Source of the DNA: Thiocapsa sp.
GTDB lineage: Bacteria > Pseudomonadota > Gammaproteobacteria > Chromatiales > Chromatiaceae
DNA: 38,367 bases
Assembly: GCF_022340925.1 (NCBI RefSeq)
Contig: NZ_JAJDNA010000121.1
Span: 1-38,367 of the forward strand
Reading direction: 5' to 3'
Under the pieces are notes generated by a model. The model did not search any database. It was not told the origin of the DNA and saw only the letters and a program-made list of their open reading frames with translations. Below are positions 19,976 through 28,257 of this stretch, in pieces. Every line of letters begins with the position of its first letter. Position 1 is the stretch's first letter. Both the position numbers and the translations under genes were made by a program.

Positions 19976-20083
19976 ATGAACGAAACACTGCAAGGCGCCC
20001 GCCAGCGCATGCTGCTCCAGGGGCGCCTCGCCGGCCAGAGATTACCGGTGGCCAACCGCAGCGATCCGAATGCGAGCCCATGA
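19976..20083 (+). CDS. 35-residue leader ORF overlapping murF start
   Basis: A small open frame, MNETLQGARQRMLLQGRLAG followed by 15 more residues, has a ribosome-binding site (GAGGT) and ends in a TGA that overlaps the murF ATG by 4 bases. The N-terminus looks like the start of a real protein and not random sequence. It may be the stump of a third dab-operon gene after deletion, now serving to deliver ribosomes to murF. The 108 bp before it, after dabA, hold no gene. Confidence 0.45.
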   Translation: MNETLQGARQRMLLQGRLAGQRLPVANRSDPNASP

Positions 20084-21438
20084 GCGACGCAACCAGCTTC
20101 TGGACCCCCGCCGCCTTCGCCGAGATCACCGGGGGCCGCTGGCTCGTGCCACCGGCCGACGCCGCGGCGCCCATCACCGCGCTCGGCATCGACAGCCGAA
20201 CCTTGCGGCCGGGTGAGGCCTTCGTCGCCATCAGCGGCGCGCACTTCGACGGCCATGACTTTCTGGCCGCGGTGCAAGCCGCCGACGCGGCGCTGGCCTT
20301 CGTGGAGCGGGACATACCGCCGCCGGGCAGCACAGGATCGGGCGCTCTCGCGCTGTTGCGGGTGGAATCCACCGTTGCGGCGCTGCACGCGCTGGCGCAC
20401 CGCTGGCGCGACCTGCTGGGCGGTGCCGGCTGCCGAATCGTGGCCGTCTGCGGCAGCAACGGCAAGACCACCACCCGCCACCTGACCCATCACGTGCTGA
20501 GCCACGCCGGGCTCAGCGGCAGCCAGAGCCCGAAGAGCTTCAACAACCACCTCGGTGTGCCGCTGACGCTGCTCGGCGCGCGCCCCGAACACGACTTCCT
20601 GGTCGCTGAGGTCGGCACCAACCATCCGGGTGAGATCGCGGCGCTGGCCGCCATCGTGCGGCCGGACATCGCCCTGATCACCAGCATCGGCGAGGAGCAC
20701 CTGGAGTTCTTCCAGGATCTCGCCGGCGTCGCCCGCGAGGAGTCGGCGGTGCTGGAGCACATCGCCGACGGCGGCACGGCGATCCTGTTGAGCGAAGACC
20801 GGCTGCCGGCGCCGCTGACGATTCCCGCCGAGCCAACCTTCGCGATCCTGCGCTTCGAGCTGGACCCGGTGACCGCCGCGCTGCCGCTGCCGGGCGAGCA
20901 CAATCAGCTCAACGCCTCGGCGGCCAGTGCCGTCGCCCGCTGCTTCGGCGTCTCCGAGGACCGCATCGCCGCTGCCTGGCCCGCCGCCGGCCATGCGCCG
21001 ATGCGCGGCGAGCTCATCGGCGCCGACAATCCCGGCTGGCCGACCGTCATCAATGACTGCTACAACGCGAATCCGACGTCCATGCGCGCGGCCCTCGCGT
21101 TGCTGGCCGAGTATCCGGCGCCGCGGGTAGCCATGCTCGGCGATATGCTGGAGCTCGGCCAGGTGACCGCGTCCGCCCACCGCGACATCGCGGCACTGGC
21201 GGCGGACAGCGCCGAACGCTGCGTCCTGATCGGCCCGCAATTCGCGGCCGCCGCCGCCGGGTTGGCGCTGGACGAGCGTGCCGTCAGCGCGCATGCGGGC
21301 TGGTCAGACGACCTGGCGACACAGATCGCCGCCGGGCTGACGACGGACGCAACGGTCCTGCTCAAGGGCTCCCGCGGCATGGCGCTGGAGCGGATGCTGC
21401 CGGCGTTGCAGGCGCGCTTCGGCGCGGCCGCCGGCTGA
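20080..21438 (+). CDS. murF: MurF-like UDP-MurNAc-tripeptide:D-Ala-D-Ala ligase
   Basis: A 452-residue Mur ligase. Domain 1 contains GIDSRTLRPGEAFVAI. The ATP-binding P-loop is GSNGKTTTR at 125-133 with Lys129. Characteristic MurF stretches follow: SFNNHLGVPLTLL, AEVGTNHPGEIAAL, ITSIGEEHLEFF, GEHNQLNASAA and NDCYNANPTSM. All point to MurF and not MurC, D or E. MurF joins D-Ala-D-Ala to the cytoplasmic peptidoglycan precursor. The usual dcw neighbours (murE, mraY, murD) are absent, so this is a stand-alone copy downstream of dabA, perhaps an extra paralogue. ATG 20080 is used because the upstream open frame overlaps dabA and lacks family features. Confidence 0.9.
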   Translation: MSDATSFWTPAAFAEITGGRWLVPPADAAAPITALGIDSRTLRPGEAFVAISGAHFDGHDFLAAVQAADAALAFVERDIPPPGSTGSGALALLRVESTVAALHALAHRWRDLLGGAGCRIVAVCGSNGKTTTRHLTHHVLSHAGLSGSQSPKSFNNHLGVPLTLLGARPEHDFLVAEVGTNHPGEIAALAAIVRPDIALITSIGEEHLEFFQDLAGVAREESAVLEHIADGGTAILLSEDRLPAPLTIPAEPTFAILRFELDPVTAALPLPGEHNQLNASAASAVARCFGVSEDRIAAAWPAAGHAPMRGELIGADNPGWPTVINDCYNANPTSMRAALALLAEYPAPRVAMLGDMLELGQVTASAHRDIAALAADSAERCVLIGPQFAAAAAGLALDERAVSAHAGWSDDLATQIAAGLTTDATVLLKGSRGMALERMLPALQARFGAAAG

Positions 21439-21560
21439 GCGGCTGTGAAGAAAAGCTCCCTGTGCTGCGGACGCCCTCGCGACGAGCGGCGATCTTTCAC
21501 AACCTCTTTGAGTGGCGCCTCAGGTCGCGGTCGGCGGCACCAGGAAGCAGGTCACCAGTC

Positions 21561-21760
21561 ATGACCGAGACCAAGGCCGAGGGGAGCCCGTTGATGACCT
21601 GTCGGAGCCATGAGCTGTTTCCGCAGGCGTGCACCGTCGTGATCTTCGGCGGCGCCGGGGATCTGTCGACATGCAATCTGATCCCGGCACTTTACAACCT
21701 CGCGCTTGACGGCCTGTCGCCGACGCAGGTCGCTGTTGCTGCGCCGGCCGCGATCGCATC
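21561..21760 (+). pseudogene. zwf: glucose-6-phosphate dehydrogenase N-terminal fragment
   Basis: From the ATG at 21561 the translation includes CTVVIFGGAGDLSTCNLIPA and LYNLALDGL. This is the NADP-binding start of glucose-6-phosphate 1-dehydrogenase, normally of the form xxVIFGAxGDLxxRKLxPALYNLAxxGL. The conserved Ser of GASGDL is Ala here and the usual KRK is TCN. After about residue 60 the sequence loses all similarity. The full enzyme is about 490 residues, so only about one eighth remains. It lies between murF and the convergent cysH and is certainly non-functional. Confidence 0.75.
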
Positions 21761-21829
21761 ATCATCAACCGGCTTTTCCCGAGCCTCCCTCCCCCTCGGA
21801 GCTGCCCGCCGCCAGATTGAGAAACGTGC

Positions 21830-22546
21830 TCACTCATGCAACCCGCACTCACGTTTCAGCCCGAAGAATCGGGTCTCCTCGGCCAGCATACCCGGCTCCA
21901 ATGGCCGGCTGGTATGCACGTCGCCCACCGAGACGTAGCCCCGCTCCCACAGCGGGTGATAGGGCAGGTCATGCTGCTTCAGGTAGCGGTGAGTGTCGCG
22001 ATCGCGCCAGTCGATGACCGGATGAAGCTTGAAGCGCCCGTCCTTCTTCACCAGCACGGGCAGGGCGCTGCGCGAGCGTGACTGGTCGCTGCGCAGCCCG
22101 GCGAGCCAGGTGCCGGCGTCCAGGTCGTGGAGCGCGCGAGCCATGGGTTCCACCTTGTTCATGCGGTTGTAGTGTTCGATGCCTTGCACACCGTTCTCCC
22201 AGAGCCGTCCGTGGCGTACCTCCTGCCACGCCGGGGACAGGGGTGGGCGGCAGACATGCAGGTTGAGCTCCAGGCGCTCGGTCAGCTCATCGACGAACCG
22301 GTAGGTCTCGGGAAACAGGTAGCCGGTGTCGATGAAGATCACCGGGATCCGGGGATATACCCGCGTCGCCAGGTGCAGCATCAGCGCGGCGTGCACGCCA
22401 AAGCTGGACGACAACACATGCTCGCCTGGCAGGTTGGTGAGAGCCCAGGCCACGCGCTCTTCGGCGTCGCGGCCTATCAAGTGCGCGTTGGCGGCGCGGA
22501 TGAAATCCGCTTGTCGCGTCTGCTCGGATGACGTGTGCTCAAGCAT
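21830..22546 (-). CDS. cysH: Phosphoadenylyl-sulfate (PAPS) reductase
   Basis: A 238-residue reductase of the PAPS/APS reductase family, which reduces activated sulfate to sulfite in assimilation. The PP-loop SSSFG lies at 47-51, and [14 protein letters not shown] at 69-82 binds the nucleotide. The catalytic cysteine is Cys234 in the C-terminal KRECGLHE. The paired cysteines that hold the [4Fe-4S] cluster in APS reductases are missing; RSDQSRSRS stands where that motif would be. This points to the cluster-free PAPS-using type. The start is ATG 22546. It overlaps the end of the cysI remnant by 8 bp, the usual cysI-cysH coupling. Confidence 0.92.
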   Translation of the reverse strand: MLEHTSSEQTRQADFIRAANAHLIGRDAEERVAWALTNLPGEHVLSSSFGVHAALMLHLATRVYPRIPVIFIDTGYLFPETYRFVDELTERLELNLHVCRPPLSPAWQEVRHGRLWENGVQGIEHYNRMNKVEPMARALHDLDAGTWLAGLRSDQSRSRSALPVLVKKDGRFKLHPVIDWRDRDTHRYLKQHDLPYHPLWERGYVSVGDVHTSRPLEPGMLAEETRFFGLKRECGLHE

Positions 22547-22889
22547 GGGAGTCCCTCGCTGCATCGCGCACCGGCCGGACCAGGCCGGCGCACAGGCCAA
22601 AGTCGCCGAAACGCTCGGCATCGGCAGGTTCGGCGCCATAGCGGCCCAGCAGCGCGTCGCGCGCGTCCAGCAGCTGGGGCTCCGGGAGGCGTTCCCGGTG
22701 CAGCTTGTTGAGCCGCGTGCCGCAGCCGTCGCCGCGCAGCATCAGGTTGTAGCGGCCGGGGCCCTTGCCGACCGGGCCGATCTCGTCGATCACCGGCCAT
22801 TGCGCGGGCGCGCGCACGCCGCCGGGCAGCCGCGCCCGCAGCATGACGCTGGAGTAGGGCTCGAGTCTCCTCAGCGCCGACGCTGTCAT
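22539..22889 (-). pseudogene. cysI: C-terminal remnant of sulfite reductase hemoprotein (cysI)
   Basis: A 116-codon frame. Its last 85 residues (from about [20 protein letters not shown] through [20 protein letters not shown] to [13 protein letters not shown]) match the C-terminus of CysI. Full CysI is about 570 residues and binds siroheme and a [4Fe-4S] cluster through cysteines that lie upstream and are absent here. The first 30 codons are unlike CysI, so a deletion probably joined a foreign or promoter-proximal piece. Its stop still overlaps the cysH start. It cannot be an active reductase, but it may be kept because its translation feeds cysH. Confidence 0.82.
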
Positions 22890-23006
22890 GACGCTCTCCG
22901 AAGATTCGTCGATTGACCCGTTCCGGGTTTGGGTTGACGCGGAGTATGCCAGCCTGCATTAAGAGCAAAAAATGATTTGATATTTCTCTGTATCACGGAA
23001 ACTGAT
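22890..23006. promoter_or_regulatory. divergent promoter region, cysH unit / cysB-like gene
   Basis: This 117-bp gap between divergent genes is A+T-rich near the cysB-like start. On the plus strand TTGACG at about 22933 is followed after 17 bp by CATTAA, an acceptable sigma70 pair for the regulator gene. The arrangement allows the CysB-like protein to control both its own gene and the cysH unit. Confidence 0.45.
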
Positions 23007-23933
23007 ATGGAACTGCGCCAGCTGCGCTCCTTCGTGACCCTGGTCGAGAGCGACTTCAACGTCAGCCAGGCCGCGGAACGTCTGCATCTGGTGCAACCCG
23101 CGGTTTCCCAGCATCTGAGACAGCTGGAGGATGAGCTGGGCGTACGACTGTTCCGCCGCCGTGGCAAGCGACTACTGGGCCTAAACGAGGTCGGGGACAA
23201 GGTGCTGGCTTATGCCAGGGCCGCCCTGACCGCCACCGGCAACATCGCTGCAGTGGGGAAAGATCATGCGCAGGAGCAGACTGGGGTGCTTCGCGTCGCC
23301 GCCACGCATACCCAGGCCCGCTATGTGCTGCCGTCGGTCGTGCGTCGCTTCTCGGCGGAGTACCCGGGCGTCGCGCTGGAAATCCACCAGGGCACGCCGG
23401 CGCAGCTGATCGACATGGTGGTGCGCGATGGGGTCGATCTGGCAGTGTGCACGGAAGGATTGGACCCGCACCCGGCCCTCCTGGCAGTGCCCTGCTATCG
23501 CTGGAACCGCTGCCTCGTTGCTCCCGAAGGGCACCCGGTGCTGGCGTGCAAGCCGCTCACGCTGGACGTGCTATGCGCCTATCCGGTCATCACCTATGTA
23601 TTCGGCTTCACCGGCCGCGGAAACATGAGCGATACATTTTCCCGCGAAGGACTGCGTCCGCACGTGGTGCTGGGGGCGGTCGACACCGATGTGATCAAGA
23701 CCTATGTGCGCGAAGGCTTAGGGATCGGGATTATCGCCGATATGGCGTACCAACCCGACCACGACGCCGATCTCGCCAGACGGGACTTGAGCCACCTGTT
23801 CCCGTGGGAGGTGACCAAGATCGCGCACCTGCGAAACAAATACCTGCGCGGCTTCCAACAGCGATTCATCGATGTCTTTCAAGCGGAGACAGCCGGGCTC
23901 GGGCAGGTCGGACGGGGGCCGAAGACGGGATGA
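23007..23933 (+). CDS. CysB-like LysR-family regulator
   Basis: A 308-residue LysR-type regulator of the CysB/Cbl group. The N-terminal winged helix-turn-helix (MELRQLRSFV, then NVSQAAERLHLVQPAVSQHL) is followed by the effector domain with ATHTQARYVLP, HQGTPAQLIDMV, PCYRWNR, TYVFGFTGRG and DTDVIKTYVREGLGIGIIA, all strongly CysB-like. In CysB these segments bind N-acetylserine or sulfate/thiosulfate. The gene is divergent from cysH, its expected target, which supports a role in sulfur assimilation. ATG 23007 gives the standard LysR start. Confidence 0.9.
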   Translation: MELRQLRSFVTLVESDFNVSQAAERLHLVQPAVSQHLRQLEDELGVRLFRRRGKRLLGLNEVGDKVLAYARAALTATGNIAAVGKDHAQEQTGVLRVAATHTQARYVLPSVVRRFSAEYPGVALEIHQGTPAQLIDMVVRDGVDLAVCTEGLDPHPALLAVPCYRWNRCLVAPEGHPVLACKPLTLDVLCAYPVITYVFGFTGRGNMSDTFSREGLRPHVVLGAVDTDVIKTYVREGLGIGIIADMAYQPDHDADLARRDLSHLFPWEVTKIAHLRNKYLRGFQQRFIDVFQAETAGLGQVGRGPKTG

Positions 23934-23957
23934 AAGTCTCTGCGCAAGCGCAGTAGC

Positions 23958-24122
23958 TATACCCGTCGCACATGGGTTTTGCGGTAAGCGAGGTGCGTCT
24001 ATCGCGTCCGAGAGCAAGGCGCGACGACGAGGAATAGCGGGCTCTATTGCGAGGAGTCGCAACGCGGCTATCAGGCGGGAGAGGCGTGCATCGCGGCGGA
24101 AAATCCGTGTGTGATGGGTATA
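23958..24122. mobile_element. MITE-like element with TA ends
   Basis: A 165-bp non-coding block is bounded by 27-base terminal inverted repeats (23958-23984 and 24096-24122) that match at 21 of 27 positions, starting TATACCC on both strands. The outermost TA may be the duplicated target, which is the habit of IS630/Tc1-mariner elements. No transposase is present. It lies directly downstream of the cysB-like gene. Confidence 0.65.
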
Positions 24123-24463
24123 ACCGCACACAGGGCAGAGGAACCGCAGTCCCGGTTGCGTGAAAGGGGTGGTCGCTGGTCGTTGCGAGCGCCAGCACAA
24201 TGGCGCCACGGCGCTGTCACTCACGCCCCTGGAGCTGATCGACCTGCTCCCGGCCCAACTTGTGCGGAGTCTGGCCGCCGCCCAGGCTGCACCCTCATCG
24301 CTACCACGGCCTTGTAGATCTGGCCGCGGCGTGACCACTGGCCCTGACCGCGCTCAGCCGATCGGGCTTGATGCAGGTTTGACGGCCCTTCCCCACACTC
24401 CTTAGCATGCACCTATTCAGGCCCGATTCCGAGCCTCGCGCCCACGGGCAGGACCCTGTTCCG
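24123..24463. other. gene-free stretch and V-ATPase operon promoter region
   Basis: About 340 bp without a recognisable gene. The longest plus-strand frame contains GATALSLTPLELIDLLPAQ but has no start signal or known family. TTGACG (24379-24384), 17 bp, then TTAGCA (24402-24407) is a weak candidate promoter for the downstream V-type ATPase operon. Confidence 0.4.
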
Positions 24464-25834
24464 ATGTCCCACACCCTGATCCGCTACTCCAAGGTCGTCG
24501 AGATCGTCGGCGACATCCTGAAGGTTCAGGTCCCGCCGCCCGTCACCGATCTGGGCTCACGGGTGGCGTTCGGCGACCTGGCACTCGTCGAGGACCCGGG
24601 CGGCTTCAAGTCCCTCGCCCGCGCGATCAGGCTCGAGCGCGAGCTGGTCTCGCTGCAGGTCTTCTCCGGGACCAAGGGTCTCTCGACTCAGGCGGCCGTT
24701 CGCTTCCTCGGCCACCCGATGCGGGTGACCTACTCGACGAACGTCCTCGGCCGCGTGTTCCGTGGCGACGGACAGCCTTTTGACACCGGGCCCGACCTCT
24801 CCGAGGACCCCAGGATCGAGATCGACGGCCCGTCGGCGAACCCCGCCCGGCGCCTGCTCGCCTCAAAGATGGTGCGCACCGACGTCCCCATGATCGACAT
24901 CTTCAACTCACTGGTGGAGAGCCAGAAGATCCCGATCTTCTCGGTCGCCGGCGAGCCCTACAACGCCCTGCTGGCCCGCATCGGCATCCAGGCCGACGCC
25001 GACATTGTGGTCTTCGGTGGACTCGGCCTCATCTTTGACGACTATCATTTCTTCCTGCGGCGGTTCGAGGACGCCGGGGTCTTCGCGCGGACCCTGATGT
25101 TCGTCAATCTTGCCTCCGACCCGGTGGTGGAGCGTCTGCTGGTGCCCGACATGGCCCTGGCGGTCGCGGAACGATTCGCCGTGGAGGAAGGCAAACGCGT
25201 GCTCGTGCTGCTGACCGACATGACCGCCTATGCCGACGCCATGAAGGAGGTCGGCATCGCCATGGAGGCCGTGCCCTCCAACCGTGGCTATATGGGCGAC
25301 CTCTACTCCCAGCTCGCGCGTCGCTATGAGAAGGCAGCCGACTTTAAGGACGGGGGCTCGCTCACCATCCTCACCGTGACCACCATGCCCGGCAACGACG
25401 TCACCCATCCGGTCCCGGACAACACCGGCTACATCACCGAGGGACAGTTCTACCTGCACGGCGGCATGCTCGACCCGTTCGGATCGCTCTCACGCCTCAA
25501 ACAGCACGTGATCGGCAAGGTGACCCGCGAGGATCACGGCCAGATCATGAATACCATGATCCGTTTGTACTCCGGCGCCCGCGATGCCGAGCAGAAACAG
25601 GCAATGGCCTTCGACCTGTCGGAATACGACCTCAGACTCCTCAGGTTCGGACGCCTGTTTCGCGAGCGCTTCATGGATGTCGAGGTCAGCATGCCACTCG
25701 AGAAGGGGCTGGACCTCTGCTGGCAGACCCTCGCCGAGTGCTTCGAGCGGGACGAGCTCCTGATGAAGGAGGCCCTGATCGACAAATATCTGCCGACGCA
25801 CGATGCCGACGAGACGGCTGCGGCCGCGGCCTGA
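24464..25834 (+). CDS. V-type ATPase subunit B
   Basis: The non-catalytic B subunit of a bacterial V/A-type ATPase, 456 residues. The start MSHTLIRYSKVVEIVGDILK leads into the beta-barrel. The nucleotide-binding domain carries SVAGEPYNALLARI in place of a Walker A motif, as expected for B, and the stretch VLVLLTDMTAYADAMKEVG and PSNRGYMGDLYSQLARRYEKA are hallmark B motifs. The glycine-rich TMPGNDVTHPVPDNTGYITEG element is also present. This is the first gene of the operon here, whereas A normally precedes B. ATG 24464 follows AGGA at suitable distance. Confidence 0.95.
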   Translation: MSHTLIRYSKVVEIVGDILKVQVPPPVTDLGSRVAFGDLALVEDPGGFKSLARAIRLERELVSLQVFSGTKGLSTQAAVRFLGHPMRVTYSTNVLGRVFRGDGQPFDTGPDLSEDPRIEIDGPSANPARRLLASKMVRTDVPMIDIFNSLVESQKIPIFSVAGEPYNALLARIGIQADADIVVFGGLGLIFDDYHFFLRRFEDAGVFARTLMFVNLASDPVVERLLVPDMALAVAERFAVEEGKRVLVLLTDMTAYADAMKEVGIAMEAVPSNRGYMGDLYSQLARRYEKAADFKDGGSLTILTVTTMPGNDVTHPVPDNTGYITEGQFYLHGGMLDPFGSLSRLKQHVIGKVTREDHGQIMNTMIRLYSGARDAEQKQAMAFDLSEYDLRLLRFGRLFRERFMDVEVSMPLEKGLDLCWQTLAECFERDELLMKEALIDKYLPTHDADETAAAAA

Positions 25835-25842
25835 CGTCAGGC
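25829..25842. repeat. 14-bp perfect palindrome at B-D junction
   Basis: GCCTGACGTCAGGC spans the stop codon of the B subunit gene and is followed by a further half copy, TGTCAGGC, at 25851-25858. It could bind a dimeric regulator or form a small hairpin between the B and D genes. Chance in G+C-rich DNA is possible. Confidence 0.35.
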
Positions 25843-25849
25843 TCCTAGG

Positions 25850-26455
25850 ATGTCAGGCATCAGTCTCAGCAAGTCGTCGCTGGCGCAGCAAACCCGGGAT
25901 CTTCAGACCTACGAGCGCTATCTCCCGTCGCTCGATCTCAAGCGCAGGCAGCTCATCGCGGAGCGCACCAGGGAGCTGACCGCCCGGCAGGAGACGCGCC
26001 GGCAGATCGATCTCTTGCGCGGGCGGGTCCGCAAGAGCCTCCCCATGCTCGCCAACCGGGAGATCGAGCTCGAGAATCTGGTCACCGTCCGCAGCGCGCG
26101 CGTGAACGAGGAGAACCTCCTGGGGACGCGCCTGCCGGTGCTCGCGGGGCTGGATCTGGTCCAGCGCGACTATGGGCTGCTGACCAAGCCCCATTGGGTC
26201 GATGCCCTGGTCGATGCCCTGTCCGAGACGCTGACACTTCGGGCGCGGCTCGCCGTGCAAGAGCGACGCCTGACGCTGCTCGATGAGGCCGTACGCAAGG
26301 TGACGCAGCGGGTCAACCTGTTCGAGAAGGTGCTGATCCCGCGGGCCCGTGGGCATATCAGGCGGATCCGCATCCATCTCTCCGACGCCGAGCGCGCCGC
26401 CGTCGTGCGCTCCAAGATCGCCAAGGGCAAACGGCTCAGGGAGTCCACGCCATGA
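25850..26455 (+). CDS. V-type ATPase subunit D
   Basis: The central rotor subunit D, 201 residues, functionally like F-type gamma. It is almost entirely helical: an N-terminal coiled-coil strand (LKRRQLIAERTRELTARQET) and a C-terminal one (QERRLTLLDEAVRKVTQRVN LF in two pieces), separated by a small variable part. The motif VNLFEKVLIPRARGHIRRIR near 158-177 is the most conserved region of the family. It starts 15 bp after B, and its stop overlaps the start of I by 4 bp. Confidence 0.92.
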   Translation: MSGISLSKSSLAQQTRDLQTYERYLPSLDLKRRQLIAERTRELTARQETRRQIDLLRGRVRKSLPMLANREIELENLVTVRSARVNEENLLGTRLPVLAGLDLVQRDYGLLTKPHWVDALVDALSETLTLRARLAVQERRLTLLDEAVRKVTQRVNLFEKVLIPRARGHIRRIRIHLSDAERAAVVRSKIAKGKRLRESTP

Positions 26456-28257
26456 GCATCCAGCCCCTCAATCGCCTGACCCTCGCCGGTCTCGCGAAGG
26501 ACAAGGACGAGGTCCTCGAGCGGCTTCAGACACTGGGGTGTCTGCATCTGATCCCGCTGCGGCCCGCGCCACGCGAGCCGGAGAAGGAGCCAGCGGGGCG
26601 CGCCATCGAGGCCATGCAGGCGCTGCGTTACCTGCAGGACGCGCGCGACAAGCGGCGCCAGGTCCGCGACCCGGCGGGATTCGACCTCCCCGGGACGATC
26701 CGGGCCGTGCTCGAGAATCAGCAGCGCCTGCGCGACGTCAGCGACCGTCGCGACGCCCTGGTCGAACGCCTCGGCGAGCTCGAGCCGTGGGGCGATTTCA
26801 GCCTTCCGCCGCTGCGGGAGCTTGCCGGACGGAAGCTGTGGTTCTATATCGTGCCGCAACGCCAGATGGGGCAATTGGGGTCACTGGATCTCCCCTGGCA
26901 GGTGGTCCATCGTGACAACCGCCGCGCCTGGGTGGTGGTGATCCACCCCGAGGAGCCGACCCGCGGCGCCCTCCCGGTAGCGCGGACCCTCGCCGGGGCC
27001 GCCAGTCTCTCCGAGGTCCAGCGCCGTCTCGAGGCCGCCGAGCTGGAGTTGGAGGACGTCCACGCCGAGCGCTCGGCGCTGACCCGCTGGATCTTCCTGA
27101 TCGCCAGCCATCTCGCCCGCGCCGAGGACCAGGCCCAGCTCCGTCACGCGCGGGCCCAGACACTCGACGAGGAGACGCTGTTCCTGGTGCAGGGCTGGGC
27201 CCCCGAGGACGCGGTCACCCCGCTGCAGGCACTGGCCGGGGAGCTGGGCCTCGCCCTGCTGTTGGAGCCGCCCGGACCCGGGGACACGCCGCCCACGCTG
27301 CTCGACAATCCGGCGCCCATCGCCGCCGGACAGGACCTGGTGGCCTTCTACCAGATGCCGGCCTACGACGCCTGGGATCCATCCCGGGTCCTGTTTTTTT
27401 CCTTCGCCGCCTTCTTCGCGATGATCCTGTCGGACGCCGGATATGCCGGACTCCTGGGCATCTTGCTCGCGGCCTATTGGCGCAAGCTGGGCAGCGGCGA
27501 TCTCGGGCGCCGCCTGCGCATCCTCGCCGCCGCCCTGATCGGGACATCCCTGGTCTGGGGTATCCTGGTCGGCAGCTATTTCGGTTTCGCGCCCGCGCCG
27601 GACGGCCTGGCGGGGCGGCTGCAGCTTCTGGATATCAATGACTTCGAGACCATGATGCGGCTGTCGGTCGGGATCGGCGTCATCCACCTGATCCTCGCCA
27701 ACAGCGAGATGGCGGCCGCTCAACGCGGTCGCGCCGCGGGCCGCGTGGCGATCGGCTGGATCGCCGTGATGCTGGGCGGATTCGGGCTGTGGATCGCACG
27801 CGATGCCGGCGCCGCACCCTGGGTGACGCTGACCGCCGAGGTGCTGATGGGCGGCGGATTGGCCGCGGTGCTGCTTCTCGGCAGCGATCGCCGGGTGGAC
27901 GGCGTCAAGGCGCTCGCCCTGCGCGCGCTCGACGGACTGGGCAACCTGGCTCGGGTCACGCAGGTCTTCGGCGACGTCCTGTCCTATCTGAGGCTCTTCG
28001 CCCTCGGCCTCGCCTCCGCCTCGATGGCGATGACCTTCAACCGGCTGGCCCGCGACGTGGCCAGCGAGCTGCCTGGCCTGGGGCTGCTGCTCGCCATTCT
28101 GGTCCTCCTGGCGGGGCACGCCCTTAACCTGCTGCTCGCGTTGATGAGCGGCGTCGTCCACGGCCTGCGGCTGAATTTCATCGAGTTCTACAACTGGGCG
28201 CTGGCCGGCGAGGGCTACCCCTTCAAACCCTTCAAACGGACGGAGTTGCGCAGATGA
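26452..28257 (+). CDS. V-type ATPase subunit I (a-subunit, stator)
   Basis: A 601-residue subunit I. The cytoplasmic N-terminal half (about 1-305) contains coiled-coil arms. The membrane half begins near PAYDAWDPSRVLFFSFAAFF and has about seven to eight helices, including MILSDAGYAGLLGILLAAYW, GSYFGFAP and the later LSYLRLFALGLASASMAMTF. The arginine in SYLRLFALGLA is the expected ion-channel arginine facing the K ring. It overlaps D upstream and K downstream by 4 bp each. Length is close to other bacterial I subunits of this compact type. Confidence 0.93.
   Translation: MSIQPLNRLTLAGLAKDKDEVLERLQTLGCLHLIPLRPAPREPEKEPAGRAIEAMQALRYLQDARDKRRQVRDPAGFDLPGTIRAVLENQQRLRDVSDRRDALVERLGELEPWGDFSLPPLRELAGRKLWFYIVPQRQMGQLGSLDLPWQVVHRDNRRAWVVVIHPEEPTRGALPVARTLAGAASLSEVQRRLEAAELELEDVHAERSALTRWIFLIASHLARAEDQAQLRHARAQTLDEETLFLVQGWAPEDAVTPLQALAGELGLALLLEPPGPGDTPPTLLDNPAPIAAGQDLVAFYQMPAYDAWDPSRVLFFSFAAFFAMILSDAGYAGLLGILLAAYWRKLGSGDLGRRLRILAAALIGTSLVWGILVGSYFGFAPAPDGLAGRLQLLDINDFETMMRLSVGIGVIHLILANSEMAAAQRGRAAGRVAIGWIAVMLGGFGLWIARDAGAAPWVTLTAEVLMGGGLAAVLLLGSDRRVDGVKALALRALDGLGNLARVTQVFGDVLSYLRLFALGLASASMAMTFNRLARDVASELPGLGLLLAILVLLAGHALNLLLALMSGVVHGLRLNFIEFYNWALAGEGYPFKPFKRTELRR

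Noticed and set aside
19654..20079. N-terminal extension of MurF into dabA
   Set aside because: The frame is open, but the translation is the shadow of dabA and has no Mur ligase features; the coupled ATG at 20080 gives a normal MurF start.
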